This document shows, piece by piece, positions 45,575 to 56,326 of a stretch of 64,000 nucleotides of DNA (positions within the stretch are counted from its first letter, which is position 1; each line of letters begins with the position of its first letter). The notes below the pieces were generated by a model that saw nothing but the letters and a program-made list of their open reading frames with translations, was not told the DNA's origin and did no database searches. Source of the DNA: Kaistia geumhonensis (GTDB taxonomy: Bacteria > Pseudomonadota > Alphaproteobacteria > Rhizobiales > Kaistiaceae). Position numbers and translations under genes: made by a program. The stretch spans positions 868,001-932,000 of the forward strand of contig NZ_JAUSWJ010000001.1 in assembly GCF_030815145.1 (NCBI RefSeq), written 5' to 3'.

Positions 45575-47970
45575 TCGGGGTTTCCGTTCCCTGCCGACGA
45601 ACACGTCGCTTCGCCGGTGTGTTTCCGCGCTTCGTGGCTGCGCTTGCGATCGCCGCCGCGGCAAGCTTCGTCGTTCCCGCCTCGCCCGCCGATGCTCAGA
45701 CCAATCCGGGCTCGCTCGGCTTCGGAACCGACGAGAATTTCAAGCCGACGCCGGGCGCGCAGATGCTGCTCGAGTCGGATCAGCTCATCTATGACTACGA
45801 CAAGTCCACGGTCGCTGCCGTCGGCGGCGTGAAGATCTATTACGACGGCTACACGCTCGAAGCGAAGAAGGTCACCTACGACCAGAAGAACAAGACGATG
45901 GTCGCCGAGGGCGGCGTGAAGATCGTCGACCGCACGGGCGCCATCATCAATGCCGAGACGATCGACATCACGCAGGACTTCGCGAACGGCTTCGTCACGG
46001 CGCTGAAGCTCGATACGCCGTCGCAGACGCATTTCGCGGCCGAAAAGGCCCTACGCAAGGACGGCACGACGACGACGTTCTATCGCGGTGTCTATACGGC
46101 CTGCGAACCCTGCCGCGAAAAGCCCGAAAAGGCGCCGGTCTGGCAGGTGCGCGCGGCGCGAATCATCGTCGACCACAACGAGCACATGATCTATTTCCGC
46201 TCGGCGCGGCTCGAGTTCCTGGGCATCCCGGTCGCCTATTTCCCGGCCTTCTCGTCGCCGGACCCGACGGTGAAGCGCAAGAGCGGCTTCCTCTTCCCCT
46301 CGGCCGGCTACAAGTCGGCGCTCGGCGCCTTCGCCAAGGTGCCCTATTTTTGGGCCCTGGCGCCGAATTACGACCTGACCTTCTCGCCGGCTGTCTACAC
46401 CAAGCAGGGTCTCCTGCTCGACGCCGAGTGGCGCCACCGGCTCGACACCGGCATCTACACGCTGCACATGGCCGGCATCCGTCAGGCGGATCCGGAGGCC
46501 TTCGTCGAGGAAGGCACGCGCAATTCGGGCGACCAGGAATATCGCGGCGGGCTCAGGACCACCGGCCAGTTCTTCCTGAACAGGCTGTGGACGTTCGGCT
46601 GGGATGCGACGCTGCTCTCGGACCGGACCTTCACGCGCGACTACAACGTCCTCTACGAATCAACGGATGTCGCAGTCTCCCAGGTCCACCTGACGGGTCT
46701 CAGCCAGACCAACTATTTCGACATGCGCGGCTATTATTTCCGCGTGCTGACCAACGACCAAGGCGCCGAATACAATCAGGCGCGCCAGCCCTTCGTCGCG
46801 CCGGTCGCCGACCAGAACTATCTGTTCGACAAGGACGTGCTCGGCGGTCAGCTGACGATGAGGAACAACGTCGTCAGCCTGACGCGCGACCAGACGGACT
46901 GCGTCGATTCGGGCGGCGACGGCATCTGCCGTCCGGGCGACGCGATCCTTGGCCTCAAGGGCAACTTCAACCGCGCCAGCACGGACTGGACCTGGCAGTC
47001 CCAGACGATCGGGCCGGCCGGCATGGTGCTGAAGCCCTTCGCCTATCTGCGCGCCGACGCTTTCTACCTGTCGCAGGACGAGCAACTGCTCGGCATCGAC
47101 GACAACGGCCAGTACTATCGCGCGATGCCGGCCATGGGCCTCGAGTGGCGCTGGCCGATCCTCGCCGCCGGTGGCGCGTCGAGCATGCTGATCGAGCCGA
47201 TCGCCCAGATGATCGTCCGCCCGGACGAGCCGCTCGCCGGCAGGCTGCCTAACGAAGACGCGCAGTCGCTCGTCTTCGACGATTCCTCACTGTTCGACTG
47301 GGACAAGTTCTCGGGCTACGACCGCATCGAAGGCGGCACCCGCGCCAATCTCGGCTTCCGCTACGCCGCTGAGCTCGGCGCCCTGGCAACCGTCTCCGGC
47401 GTGGTCGGCCAGTCCTATCAGATCGCCGGGCTCAACTCGTTCGCGGTCGAGGATCTGACCGAGACGGGCACCGTCTCTGGCCTTGAGGACGACGTCTCTG
47501 ACTATGTCGGCAGCATGACCGTCGATTCCGGCCGCGGCTATTTCGTCAGCGCGCGCGGGCGGTTCGACTCGGCCACCTTCGACGTCAATCAGGCGCAGGT
47601 GACCGCGACCGGGAAGATGGGCGACGTTACCGCCTCCGCCTCCTATCTTTATCTGCGCGAGCAGCCTGCGATCGCCAGCACCAACAGCGGCACGCCGACG
47701 GATACGATCAGCGGCCGCGCGTCCTGGCAGTTCACCGAGACCTGGCGCCTGTTCGGATCGATCGCCTGGGACTTCGCGGAAAAGCAGATGGCCGGCAACA
47801 GCATCGGCCTCGCCTATGACGACGAGTGCACGACCTTCTCCATCGCCTATAGCGAGATCACGCAGGACTATACCGACCTGCAGACCTCGAAATCGCTGAT
47901 CGTCAGCCTGCAGCTGCGCACCCTCGGCGGCACGCAGTTCCAGAGCAACTTCAGCGACGGCAACAATTGA
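45571..47970 (+). CDS. lptD: LPS-assembly protein LptD
   Basis: Outer-membrane beta-barrel that inserts LPS into the outer leaflet with LptE. The 799-residue precursor has a long signal peptide (residues 1-42, ending ADAQ). An N-terminal OstA/LptA-like jellyroll follows, with SDQLIYDYDKSTVAAVGGV and VAEGGVKIVDRTG. The LptD barrel follows, with conserved IPVAYFPAFSSPDPTVKRKSG; CEPCREKP gives a pair of cysteines for disulfides. The ATG at 45571 overlaps lptG and opens directly on the signal peptide. Repeated aromatic-ended strands extend to the C-terminus. Confidence 0.96.
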   Translation: MIGVSVPCRRTRRFAGVFPRFVAALAIAAAASFVVPASPADAQTNPGSLGFGTDENFKPTPGAQMLLESDQLIYDYDKSTVAAVGGVKIYYDGYTLEAKKVTYDQKNKTMVAEGGVKIVDRTGAIINAETIDITQDFANGFVTALKLDTPSQTHFAAEKALRKDGTTTTFYRGVYTACEPCREKPEKAPVWQVRAARIIVDHNEHMIYFRSARLEFLGIPVAYFPAFSSPDPTVKRKSGFLFPSAGYKSALGAFAKVPYFWALAPNYDLTFSPAVYTKQGLLLDAEWRHRLDTGIYTLHMAGIRQADPEAFVEEGTRNSGDQEYRGGLRTTGQFFLNRLWTFGWDATLLSDRTFTRDYNVLYESTDVAVSQVHLTGLSQTNYFDMRGYYFRVLTNDQGAEYNQARQPFVAPVADQNYLFDKDVLGGQLTMRNNVVSLTRDQTDCVDSGGDGICRPGDAILGLKGNFNRASTDWTWQSQTIGPAGMVLKPFAYLRADAFYLSQDEQLLGIDDNGQYYRAMPAMGLEWRWPILAAGGASSMLIEPIAQMIVRPDEPLAGRLPNEDAQSLVFDDSSLFDWDKFSGYDRIEGGTRANLGFRYAAELGALATVSGVVGQSYQIAGLNSFAVEDLTETGTVSGLEDDVSDYVGSMTVDSGRGYFVSARGRFDSATFDVNQAQVTATGKMGDVTASASYLYLREQPAIASTNSGTPTDTISGRASWQFTETWRLFGSIAWDFAEKQMAGNSIGLAYDDECTTFSIAYSEITQDYTDLQTSKSLIVSLQLRTLGGTQFQSNFSDGNN

Positions 47971-48076
47971 CCTCGAATAACGCGGCGGCCTTCATCCTTT
48001 TGCCTGAATTTGAGGTTCTAGCCTCGTTCAAGTCCAAGGTCGGGGGACGGCGTCGAGACATCGGAAAGGGGAGCTG

Positions 48077-49021
48077 ATGCGGTTCCATACGATGCGGAGC
48101 ATGATCGCCGCGGCGGGCATCGCCGCCGCGGCGATTGCCATGACTAGCGTCGCACCGGTCCCGGCGGTGGCGCAGCAGGCCGTGAAGGCCTCCGTCAACG
48201 ACCAGCCCATCACCAGCTACGACGTGCAGCAGCGCGTCAAGATGATGACGCTGTTCCGCCAGAAGACGAGCGAGAAGATCGCGCTCGACGACCTCATTGA
48301 CGAGACGCTGGCCGAACAGGTGGCCAAGCGTGCCAAGCTGACGCTTCCGAGCGACGCGGAGATCAACCAGCGCGTCGCCGGTATCGCCAAGCAAGTGAAG
48401 CTGACCGTTCCGCAGTTCGAGCAGGCGCTGAACCAGCAGGGCGTGCAGCTTGCGACGCTGAAGCGCTTCTTCCGCGGCCAGGCGACCTGGGCGGCGGTGA
48501 TGCGCGCCAAGGCATCGAGCCTCAAGGCGGACGTGTCGGAAGCCGACATCCAGGCCGAGATGCAGAAGGAGGGCGTGTCGCCCGACACGGCCACGATCAA
48601 GGAATTCAAGCTTCAGCAGATCGTCTTCGTGATTCCGAAGGGTTCGCCGCCCGGCATGGTCGGCAAGCGGACCGCCGAGGCCGAATCGTTCCGCAAGCGC
48701 TTCCCCGGCTGCGACGGCAGCCTCGCGCTCGCGCAGACGATGAAGGGCGTCGTGGTCCTCGACATCGGCCGCCGCGATTCGACGCAGGTCAGCGGCGAAG
48801 GCGCCGAGGCGCTGATGAAGACCCCCGTCGGCGGCACGCTGAAGCCCGACGTCACCGATCGCGGCGTCGAGGTCGTCGCAGTCTGTTCGGTCAAGGAAGT
48901 GCAGAGCACGGCCGGTGTCCGCGCAGCCGCCGAGCGCCGGCTGCTGGAGAGCGAGACGAAGGACCTCGAGACGAAGTTCAAGGCAGAGCTTCGCCAGAAC
49001 AACAAGATCGTCTATAACTGA
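48077..49021 (+). CDS. surA: SurA-like periplasmic chaperone/peptidylprolyl isomerase
   Basis: A 314-residue exported protein (signal peptide to about residue 32, AVAQQ). The SurA N-terminal chaperone domain follows (VKASVNDQPITSYDVQQRV, then DLIDETLAEQVAKRA). The later part has one divergent parvulin-like region (KLQQIVFVIPKGSP to VVAVCSVKEV) and a final helix. It lacks a clear second PPIase domain, as usual in Hyphomicrobiales. Expected role: folding outer-membrane proteins, including LptD, whose gene is 106 bases upstream. Confidence 0.88.
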   Translation: MRFHTMRSMIAAAGIAAAAIAMTSVAPVPAVAQQAVKASVNDQPITSYDVQQRVKMMTLFRQKTSEKIALDDLIDETLAEQVAKRAKLTLPSDAEINQRVAGIAKQVKLTVPQFEQALNQQGVQLATLKRFFRGQATWAAVMRAKASSLKADVSEADIQAEMQKEGVSPDTATIKEFKLQQIVFVIPKGSPPGMVGKRTAEAESFRKRFPGCDGSLALAQTMKGVVVLDIGRRDSTQVSGEGAEALMKTPVGGTLKPDVTDRGVEVVAVCSVKEVQSTAGVRAAAERRLLESETKDLETKFKAELRQNNKIVYN

Positions 49022-49026
49022 TCGCC

Positions 49027-50097
49027 ATGGATCGATCGAAGGCGACACGTCCGCTCGTCCTCACGATGGGCGAGCCCGCTGGCATCGGCCCCGACGTGAC
49101 GCTCGCGGCCTGGTCGGCGCGCCGCGAGCGCGAGCTTCCCTATTTCTACTGTCTCGCTGACCCCGATGCGCTCGCCGCCCGCGCGGCGCGCATCGGCATC
49201 GACGTGCCGATCGAAGTCGTCGCGCCAGGCGAGGCTGCCGAAGCTTTCGAGCGGGCCCTGCCGGTCGTCCGGCTGGAGACACGCACCCATGCCGAGCCCG
49301 GGCGGCCCGACCGCGCTGCCGCGCAGGGCGTGATCGAGGCGATCGCCCGCGCCGTTGCCGATGTCCGGGCCGGCTCCGCAGCGGCCGTGGTCACCAATCC
49401 GATCAATAAGAAGGCTCTTGTCGAGGCCGGTTTCCAGCATCCCGGCCATACCGAGTTTCTCGGCATGCTCTCGGCCGCCTGGAGCGGACAACCCGCAAGG
49501 CCGGTCATGATGCTCGCCGGCCCCGGCCTTCGCTGCGTTCCGGCCACGATCCACGTTCCGATCTCTGCCGTGCCCGGTCTTCTCACCGAGGAACTGCTGC
49601 TCGCGACGGGGCGGACCATCGATCGCGACATGCGCCGCCGCTTCGGCTACCCTCGACCTCGCATTGCGGTCGCAGGCCTCAATCCGCACGCCGGTGAAGG
49701 CGGCGTGATGGGAACGGAAGACGATGCCGTTATCCGGCCGGCGGTGGAGCGCATGAAGCAGGAGGGCATCGACGCCTTCGGCCCATTGGCGCCCGACACG
49801 ATGTTCCACAGCGCCGCGCGCGCGCGGTACGACGTCGCGCTCTGCATGTACCACGATCAGGCGTTGATCCCGACCAAGACGGTCGCCTTCTCCGAGACGG
49901 TGAACGTCACGCTCGGCCTTCCCTTCATTCGCACGTCGCCCGACCACGGAACGGCGTTCGACATCGCCGGGACGGGGACGGCCGACTTCTCCAGCCTCGT
50001 GGCGGCGCTTCGCCTCGCCGACGAACTCGCGGCGCACGAGGCCGCTTATATCGCGGCTCAGACCTCTGGCACCGAAGCGCCGCGGATGAGCGCGTGA
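49027..50097 (+). CDS. pdxA: 4-hydroxythreonine-4-phosphate dehydrogenase
   Basis: NAD-dependent enzyme of DXP-dependent pyridoxal phosphate synthesis. The 356-residue protein has [16 protein letters not shown] at the start, [20 protein letters not shown] with the metal-binding histidine, and [13 protein letters not shown] and [14 protein letters not shown] with the other metal ligands. It starts five bases after surA and its stop overlaps the GTG of rsmA, in the widely conserved surA-pdxA-rsmA order. Confidence 0.96.
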   Translation: MDRSKATRPLVLTMGEPAGIGPDVTLAAWSARRERELPYFYCLADPDALAARAARIGIDVPIEVVAPGEAAEAFERALPVVRLETRTHAEPGRPDRAAAQGVIEAIARAVADVRAGSAAAVVTNPINKKALVEAGFQHPGHTEFLGMLSAAWSGQPARPVMMLAGPGLRCVPATIHVPISAVPGLLTEELLLATGRTIDRDMRRRFGYPRPRIAVAGLNPHAGEGGVMGTEDDAVIRPAVERMKQEGIDAFGPLAPDTMFHSAARARYDVALCMYHDQALIPTKTVAFSETVNVTLGLPFIRTSPDHGTAFDIAGTGTADFSSLVAALRLADELAAHEAAYIAAQTSGTEAPRMSA

Positions 50098-50951
50098 ACG
50101 CTGCCGACGGACTGCCGCCGCTGCGCGACGTCATCGCCGCGCATGGCCTCAACGCGCTGAAATCGCTCGGCCAGAACTTCCTGCTCGATCTCAACCTGAC
50201 CGGCCGCATCGCCCGTGCCGCTGGCCCGCTTGAAGGCGTCACGGTGATCGAGGTCGGTCCCGGACCTGGCGGATTGACGCGGGCCCTGCTCAGCGAGGGC
50301 GCAACGCGCGTGATCGCCATCGAGCGCGACCGCCGCTGCATCGCCGCTCTCGAGGAGATTGCCGCGCATCATCCCGGCCGGCTCGAGATCATCGAAGGCG
50401 ATGCGCTCGCGACCGACATGGCGGCGCTCGCCAGCGGCCGGGTGAAGATTGTGGCCAACCTCCCCTACAACATCGCGACGCCACTTCTCATCGGCTGGCT
50501 GCAGGCCGAGCCCTGGCCTCCCTTCTACGAGAGCCTGACGCTGATGTTTCAGCGCGAGGTGGCGGAGCGCATCGTTGCGACGCCGGACGACGACGCCTAT
50601 GGCCGGCTAGGCGTCATGGCCGGGTGGCGGACCGAGGCGCATATCCTGTTCGACATTTCACCGAAGGCCTTCACGCCGCCGCCGAAGGTGACCTCTTCGG
50701 TCGTGCAGATGATCCCGCGCCGCAACCCCCTCCCCGCCGATCTCAAGGCCGTGGAGCGAGTCACCGCAGCCGCCTTCGGCCAGCGGCGCAAGATGCTGCG
50801 CCAGAGCCTCAAGTCGCTCGGCACCGACCCGTTGCCGCTGCTCGCCGCGGCGGGAATACCCGAGACGGCGCGTGCCGAGGAGATCGACGTCGCCGGCTTT
50901 GTCCGCCTCGCCAACGGCCTCGCAAACAAGACCGCCGACGCCGCCAGCTAG
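50094..50951 (+). CDS. rsmA: 16S rRNA (adenine(1518)-N6/adenine(1519)-N6)-dimethyltransferase
   Basis: Dimethylates two adjacent adenines near the 3' end of 16S rRNA late in 30S assembly. The 285-residue protein has [12 protein letters not shown], the SAM loop [16 protein letters not shown] and the catalytic [11 protein letters not shown] motif. The start is GTG at 50094, overlapping the pdxA stop (GTGA). The stop TAG lies within a CTAG that is also the stop of the convergent methyltransferase gene, a four-base tail-to-tail overlap. Confidence 0.96.
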   Translation: MNAADGLPPLRDVIAAHGLNALKSLGQNFLLDLNLTGRIARAAGPLEGVTVIEVGPGPGGLTRALLSEGATRVIAIERDRRCIAALEEIAAHHPGRLEIIEGDALATDMAALASGRVKIVANLPYNIATPLLIGWLQAEPWPPFYESLTLMFQREVAERIVATPDDDAYGRLGVMAGWRTEAHILFDISPKAFTPPPKVTSSVVQMIPRRNPLPADLKAVERVTAAAFGQRRKMLRQSLKSLGTDPLPLLAAAGIPETARAEEIDVAGFVRLANGLANKTADAAS

Positions 50952-51931
50952 GTTGCCTCAGCCTCGATCAGAGCCGTGCCGGACGGCGTCGACGTCGCGC
51001 CGATCCAGCGGAACCCCGCCCCTTGCAGGAGCGACCGGTATTCGTCGAGGTTGCGCTCGCGGCCCCCGACGACGGCGAGCATCACGATGTCCAGCCCCTT
51101 GGCCGGATGCGGCTCGTTTCCGTCCGGCAGTGGCGCCTCGATGATGAGGACACGCGCGCCCGGATCGGCGGCCGCGCGGATCGCGGCGAGAATCCGATGG
51201 GCCTCGCCATCCTGCCAGTCGTGCAGGATCCGGCGGAGCAGATAGGCGTCGGCGCTCGGCAACGGGTCGTCGAAGAAGCTGCCGCTGACCACCGTGATGC
51301 GCTCGGCCGGCGCCGCGGCGGCCACGACATGGGGCAGATCGAACAGGACACCACGGCTTGCCGGCGCCGCTTCCAGGACGGCCCGCAACAGAGAACCGTT
51401 CCCGCCGCCGATATCGGCGATCACCGCGAATCGTGAAAAGTCCCCCGCTTCGACCACGCTCGCCGTGTCGATGCTGGCGCGGCTTGCCATGGCGGCGTCG
51501 AAGATCGCCGATGCCTCAGGATGAGCGGCGAGGTAGTCGAAGCTCTCGGTGCCGAACACGTGGCGGATACCCGTCTCGCCGGTAGCCAGGGCATGATTCA
51601 GCGCGCCGACGGACCGCCATTGCCATTCCGCTCCGAGCATCCGCGCATAAGGGCGGAGGCTACGCGGATGGTCTGATCGCAACAGGCGCGAGGCGTCGGT
51701 GTGGCGATAGCCCTCGGGACTCGCGTCGAACACGCCATGCGCCACGAGGAGCCGCAGGATCCGGTTCAGCGCGTCGGCATCGACGCCCGCCCGCGCGGCG
51801 AGAATTTCTGCGCCTGACGGCTCATGCCCGAGATGATCGGCAATTCCCACCTCGGCGACGACCTGCATACAGCGCGCCACGAGATGGCCGCTGATGGCCC
51901 GCATGGCGATGTCGACGGCACTCGCATGCAT
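50948..51931 (-). CDS. SAM-dependent O-methyltransferase (class I, plant/CrtF type)
   Basis: A 327-residue methyltransferase with an N-terminal dimerisation and winged-helix domain ([19 protein letters not shown], then [18 protein letters not shown]). The C-terminal SAM domain has [29 protein letters not shown] and the catalytic-region [17 protein letters not shown]. This is the acetylserotonin/hydroxyneurosporene O-methyltransferase fold. The substrate is unknown. The ATG at 51931 is favoured over 51970 because the conserved domain begins there. It is convergent with rsmA. Confidence 0.87.
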   Translation of the reverse strand: MHASAVDIAMRAISGHLVARCMQVVAEVGIADHLGHEPSGAEILAARAGVDADALNRILRLLVAHGVFDASPEGYRHTDASRLLRSDHPRSLRPYARMLGAEWQWRSVGALNHALATGETGIRHVFGTESFDYLAAHPEASAIFDAAMASRASIDTASVVEAGDFSRFAVIADIGGGNGSLLRAVLEAAPASRGVLFDLPHVVAAAAPAERITVVSGSFFDDPLPSADAYLLRRILHDWQDGEAHRILAAIRAAADPGARVLIIEAPLPDGNEPHPAKGLDIVMLAVVGGRERNLDEYRSLLQGAGFRWIGATSTPSGTALIEAEAT

Positions 51932-52002
51932 TGTCCCCTCCCGCAAAAGAGGCGACGGCAACCATAGCATGAGGAACCGATGTCCGCGATACCGACGCGC
52001 GT

Positions 52003-52641
52003 TCAGGTCTCGGCAAGCAGACCGGCGACGAAGCTCTCGAGATAGGTGTCGCGGGCGCGGCGCATCCGCTCGGCATAAAGGATGGCGCGGGCCTTCTCGA
52101 GCGAGGTCTGGAGATCCTTGTTGATGATCACATAGTCATAGTCGCGCCAGTGCTCGATCTCGGCGCGGGCATTGGCGAGCCGCTTGGCGATGACCTCGGC
52201 CGTATCCTCCGCACGCCGCTCCAGCCGCGCCGCCAGCTCGCGCATGGTCGGCGGGAGCACGAAGATGCGCACGAGGTCTTCCGGCATCGCGCTGGCGACC
52301 TGGTCGGCGCCCTGCCAGTCGATGTCGAAGAGAACGTCCTTGCCGCCCGAAAGCGCCAGCTCGACGGGCTCGCGCGGCGTGCCGTAGCAGTTGCCGTGCA
52401 CTTCGGCCCATTCGAGCAGATCGCCCTGGTCGCGCATCCGCTCGAACTTCTTCTTGTCGATGAAGTGGTAGTGGACGCCGTCGATCTCGCTCGGCCGGCG
52501 ACCACGTGTCGTCACCGAAACCGACAGGACGATGTCCTTGTCCTCCATCAGATGACGCGCGATCGTGGACTTGCCGGCGCCCGAGGGCGAGGACAGCACG
52601 AGCATCAGGCCGCGGCGCTGCGGCTTGGCGGGGACGGACAT
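52003..52641 (-). CDS. gmk: Guanylate kinase
   Basis: Phosphorylates GMP to GDP. The 212-residue protein has the P-loop [10 protein letters not shown] (17-26), the GMP-binding block [20 protein letters not shown] and [11 protein letters not shown]. It is downstream of yicC by 18 bases, in the order mltG-yicC-gmk typical of Hyphomicrobiales. There is no gene between it and the O-methyltransferase start, a 71-base gap. Confidence 0.97.
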   Translation of the reverse strand: MSVPAKPQRRGLMLVLSSPSGAGKSTIARHLMEDKDIVLSVSVTTRGRRPSEIDGVHYHFIDKKKFERMRDQGDLLEWAEVHGNCYGTPREPVELALSGGKDVLFDIDWQGADQVASAMPEDLVRIFVLPPTMRELAARLERRAEDTAEVIAKRLANARAEIEHWRDYDYVIINKDLQTSLEKARAILYAERMRRARDTYLESFVAGLLAET

Positions 52642-52659
52642 CGGGACGCGGCCTCTTTC

Positions 52660-53547
52660 CTATTCGAGGTTCTGGATCTGCTCGCGCAGTTGGTCGACCG
52701 CCGATTTGAGATCGAGGCCGATAGCCGTCAGCGACCGGTCATTGGCCTTGGCGCAGAGCGTATTGGTCTCGCGGTTGAATTCCTGCGCGAGGAAATCGAG
52801 CTTGCGGCCAACCGGGCCGCCTTCCGCGAGAAGGGCCGAGGCCGCGGCGACATGGGCAGCGAGACGGTCGAGTTCCTCGCGGATATCGGCGCGGGTCGCA
52901 ATCAGCGCCGCTTCCTGGTGAAGGCGATCCGGGTCGAAGGCCGGCGAGGCGTCGAGAAGCGCCGCCACCTGATCGGCGAGACGGCGGCGGATCGCGTCGG
53001 GCGTGCGGGCTGGCGCTTCCTCGGCCTTCTGGCGCAAAAGGTCGATCTCGGCGAGGCGCGTTGCAAGAACGGCGCCGATGGCCGAGCCCTCCCGGGCGCG
53101 GGCCGCAACGAGATCGTCGAGCGTGCGCTCGAATTCGGCGATGAGGAGTCGCGCCAGTTCGGCCAGCTTCTCCGGGTCGTCCTCGGCATCCACGACCTCG
53201 AGGACACCGCGGATGGCGAGCAGGCCGTCCACGCTCACCGGAGCGGCGTCGATGCGGCTGCCGATGCGCTTGGCAAGCGCCATCACCTGCTCGAGTAGCG
53301 GCTCGTTCACGCGGAGCTGCGAGGCGCTGGCCTCGGCCTGAAGGGCGAGCGACACCTGGACACTGCCGCGCTGGAGGCGAGCTCCGAGCCGCTCGCGCAG
53401 CGCCGGCTCGATCGTGTCGATGCCGGCGGGAAGGCGCAGGCGAATGTCGAGCCCCTTGCCGTTGACGCTGCGGATCTCGAACGTCCAGCGGTAGCCGAGG
53501 CCGGCGCCCGTGCTGCGGGCGAAGCCGGTCATGCTCATAAGCGTCAT
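52660..53547 (-). CDS. yicC: YicC family endoribonuclease
   Basis: A 295-residue protein with the family's N-terminal block MSMTGFARSTG and the C-terminal DUF1732 part (RADIREELDRLAAHV, GRKLDFLAQEFNRETNTLCAKAND). E. coli YicC acts as an endoribonuclease that lowers the small RNA RyhB; the role here is inferred from family. It lies between mltG and gmk on one strand. Two starts are close together (53547, or the ATG three codons on); the first gives MTLMSMTG. Confidence 0.92.
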   Translation of the reverse strand: MTLMSMTGFARSTGAGLGYRWTFEIRSVNGKGLDIRLRLPAGIDTIEPALRERLGARLQRGSVQVSLALQAEASASQLRVNEPLLEQVMALAKRIGSRIDAAPVSVDGLLAIRGVLEVVDAEDDPEKLAELARLLIAEFERTLDDLVAARAREGSAIGAVLATRLAEIDLLRQKAEEAPARTPDAIRRRLADQVAALLDASPAFDPDRLHQEAALIATRADIREELDRLAAHVAAASALLAEGGPVGRKLDFLAQEFNRETNTLCAKANDRSLTAIGLDLKSAVDQLREQIQNLE

Positions 53548-53643
53548 GCGATCATCCCGATCCGCTCGCCCCTGCCCCGAAAGCGGCGACCATAGTCGCA
53601 GCCGCCCTCTGCCTCAAGGGAGCCGCTGGTTGGCTGGGCGCGC

Positions 53644-54942
53644 TCAATCCTGCTGCGTGCCGGCCTTCGGCTTCTTGGCTCCGCCGCCATTCGCGGGTGG
53701 CTGAGGCGCGGCGTCGGTCGGATCCGCCTCCTGGTCGCCGGGTCCCGTGCCGGCTGGTGCGGCATCGCCATCGGCGGCATCGGCTCCCGCCTTCTGATCG
53801 GCCATCAGCGCGCGATAGCGGGCGACGTTCTTGCGGTGGTCCTGGTAGTTTTCCGCGAAGGCGTGGCCCCCGGTTCCGTCCGCGACGAAATAGAGGTCCT
53901 TGGTGCGCGAGGGATTGGCCGCAGCCGCCAGCGAAGCGCGGCCGGGATTGGCGATCGGTCCCTTCGGCAGACCTGCGATCTTGTAGGTGTTGTAGTCGTT
54001 CTCGGCATCAAGGTCGCTGCGCTTGATCGCGGCGCCCTGCGGCAGTCCGGCTCCGCCATAGACGCCATAGATGACCGTCGGATCCGACTGCAGGCGCATG
54101 TTCTGCTTGAGGCGATTGATGAAAACGGCCGCGACGCGGCTGCGCTCGTCGGCGATGCCGGTCTCCTTCTCGACGATCGAGGCGAGCGTCACGAGTTCTT
54201 CCGGCGACTGGACGGGCAGGTCCTTGTCGCGGCCGGCCCAGACCGTCGCCACGACCCGGTCGTGCTCCCGCTCCATACGATCGATGATGCCCTGCCTGCT
54301 GTCGCCGCGCGTGTAGCGATAGGTATCGGGGAGCAGAGTGCCTTCCGGCGGTACCGTCTCGATGGTGCCGATCAGGACCGGATCGGCGTTGAGCTTGTCG
54401 ACGATCTGCTCGCTCGTCAGTCCCTCGGGGATGCTGATCGAATAGACGATGCCCTTGCCGCTCACGAGCGCATTCATGATGTCGCGCATGCTGGCGTGGG
54501 CGGGGATCAGATATTCGCCGGCCTTGAGATTGTCGCGCTCGCGCGAGAATTCGACGCCGGCCACGAAAATCCACTTCGAGGATATGAGCCCACGCTCGTG
54601 CAGGATCTCGGCGATATCGCGCAGACCCGTGCCCCGGTCGATCAGGACGGTGCGCGGCTGGTCGAAATGGCTGCGCTCCTCGAAGCGCATCTTGCCGAAG
54701 AAGAAGAGACCCGCAGCACCGAGCACGCTGACGACGATGATCGTCATCGCGAAATTCATGATCATGACGATCGGGTGGCGCGCCTGCTGCGAGCGAGGCG
54801 GCGGGCCTGGCGCACGCTCGGGACGCAGCGCGTCGCTGGGGCTCTTCGGATTGATCCGGCTGGCTCCTGCCGCGCGAGACTTTCCTCGGGCCGGCTCGGC
54901 GGCCTTGTCGGCGCCCTCGCCTGTCGGCTGCGCGTCGTTCAT
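53644..54942 (-). CDS. mltG: Endolytic murein transglycosylase
   Basis: Inner-membrane enzyme that cleaves nascent glycan strands and helps set their length. The 432-residue protein has a basic, proline-rich cytoplasmic N-terminus, one membrane helix (around residues 58-80, MIMNFAMTIIVVSVLGAAGL), a LysM-like small domain, and the YceG catalytic domain. VEKETGIADERSRVAAVFIN carries the presumed catalytic glutamate. The C-terminus (after about residue 385) is an Ala/Gly/Pro-rich disordered tail. The ATG at 54942 or one four codons earlier may be used. Confidence 0.94.
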   Translation of the reverse strand: MNDAQPTGEGADKAAEPARGKSRAAGASRINPKSPSDALRPERAPGPPPRSQQARHPIVMIMNFAMTIIVVSVLGAAGLFFFGKMRFEERSHFDQPRTVLIDRGTGLRDIAEILHERGLISSKWIFVAGVEFSRERDNLKAGEYLIPAHASMRDIMNALVSGKGIVYSISIPEGLTSEQIVDKLNADPVLIGTIETVPPEGTLLPDTYRYTRGDSRQGIIDRMEREHDRVVATVWAGRDKDLPVQSPEELVTLASIVEKETGIADERSRVAAVFINRLKQNMRLQSDPTVIYGVYGGAGLPQGAAIKRSDLDAENDYNTYKIAGLPKGPIANPGRASLAAAANPSRTKDLYFVADGTGGHAFAENYQDHRKNVARYRALMADQKAGADAADGDAAPAGTGPGDQEADPTDAAPQPPANGGGAKKPKAGTQQD

Positions 54943-55050
54943 CACACCCCGCACCTTGATTGCCGGCCGCTCCAGCCCGTATCGGCCGATCGCGCGACTT
55001 TAGGGAGGAATATGGCGAAAGCGCGGGCGATGCCCGCTGCGCCGCTCCGC

Positions 55051-56313
55051 TCAGCCGTCATGCCGGCGGAAGACCAGCGATGCATTGGTGCCGCCGAAGC
55101 CGAACGAGTTCGAGAGCGCGACGTCGATCTTGCGCTTGCGCGCGACCTTCGGGACGAGGTCGATCGGCGTCTCGTAGGCGGGATTGTCGAGATTGATGGT
55201 CGGCGGCGCGACATTGTCGCGAATGGCGAGAAGGGAGAAGATCGCCTCGATCGCGCCGGCGGCGCCGAGCAGATGGCCGGTCGCCGATTTGGTCGACGAC
55301 ATGGATACCTCGGCCGCGGCATTGCCCAGCACGCGCTCCACAGCCGCAAGCTCGATGCCGTCCGCCATGGTCGATGTGCCATGCGCGTTGACATAATCGA
55401 CATCGGAGGGGGCGATACCCGCCCGCTTCAGCGCGGCCTGCACGCAGCGATAGGCGCCATCGCCATCCGGCGCAGGCGCGGTGATGTGATAGGCGTCGCC
55501 GGAAAGGCCATAGCCGATCACCTCGCCATAGATCTTGGCGCCGCGGGCGAGCGCATGCTCGCGCTCCTCGAGCACCACGATGCCGGCACCCTCGCCCATC
55601 ACGAAGCCGTCGCGGTCCTTGTCATAGGGACGCGACGCCTCCTCGGGACGATCGTTGTAGCCGGTCGACAACGCCTTGCAGGCCGCGAAGCCGGCCAGCG
55701 AGATGCGCGAGATCGGGCTTTCCGTGCCGCCAGCGATCATGACGTCGGCATCGTCGAGCGCAATCAGCCGGGCCGCATCACCGATCGCGTGCGCGCCGGT
55801 CGAGCAGGCCGTGACCACGGCGTGATTCGGGCCTTTGAAGCCGAAGCGGATCGAGATCTGGCCGGAGGCGAGATTGATGAGGCGGCCGGGAATGAAGAAG
55901 GGGCTAACGCGACGGGGGCCGCGGTCGCGGAGGATATACCCTGCCTCCACGATGCCCTCGATGCCGCCGATGCCGGAGCCGACCAGCACGCCGGTGCGGA
56001 TCTGGTCCTCATAGGCGGTCGGAAGCCAGCCCGAATCGCGCACGGCCTGGTCGGCGGCGGCCATCGCGAAGACGATGAACTCGTCGACCTTGCGCTGCTC
56101 CTTCTCCTCCATCCAGTCGTTCGGATCATAAGCGCCGTCCGACAGCGCACCGCGCGGAACGCGGCAGGCGATCTGGCAGGCGAGATCGTCGACTTCGAAA
56201 GAGGTGATGCGCGAGGCGCCGCTTTTTCCGGCGAGCAGGTTCGACCACGTGACGTCGACACCGCAACCGAGCGGCGTGACCATACCCATCCCGGTGACGA
56301 CGACACGTCTCAT
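55051..56313 (-). CDS. fabF: Beta-ketoacyl-ACP synthase II
   Basis: Condensing enzyme of fatty-acid elongation, 420 residues. The catalytic triad is Cys170 (VTACSTGA), His311 (NAHGTST) and His347 (KSATGHLLG), with Lys342. The start is the ATG at 56313, preceded by GGGAG six bases upstream; a TTG two codons earlier is less likely. A short perfect hairpin (GCGGGC-ATC-GCCCGC on the minus strand, 55023-55037) follows the stop and may weaken read-through into mltG. Another hairpin precedes the gene (56327-56347). Confidence 0.97.
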   Translation of the reverse strand: MRRVVVTGMGMVTPLGCGVDVTWSNLLAGKSGASRITSFEVDDLACQIACRVPRGALSDGAYDPNDWMEEKEQRKVDEFIVFAMAAADQAVRDSGWLPTAYEDQIRTGVLVGSGIGGIEGIVEAGYILRDRGPRRVSPFFIPGRLINLASGQISIRFGFKGPNHAVVTACSTGAHAIGDAARLIALDDADVMIAGGTESPISRISLAGFAACKALSTGYNDRPEEASRPYDKDRDGFVMGEGAGIVVLEEREHALARGAKIYGEVIGYGLSGDAYHITAPAPDGDGAYRCVQAALKRAGIAPSDVDYVNAHGTSTMADGIELAAVERVLGNAAAEVSMSSTKSATGHLLGAAGAIEAIFSLLAIRDNVAPPTINLDNPAYETPIDLVPKVARKRKIDVALSNSFGFGGTNASLVFRRHDG

Positions 56314-56326
56314 GCGCAACTCCCGA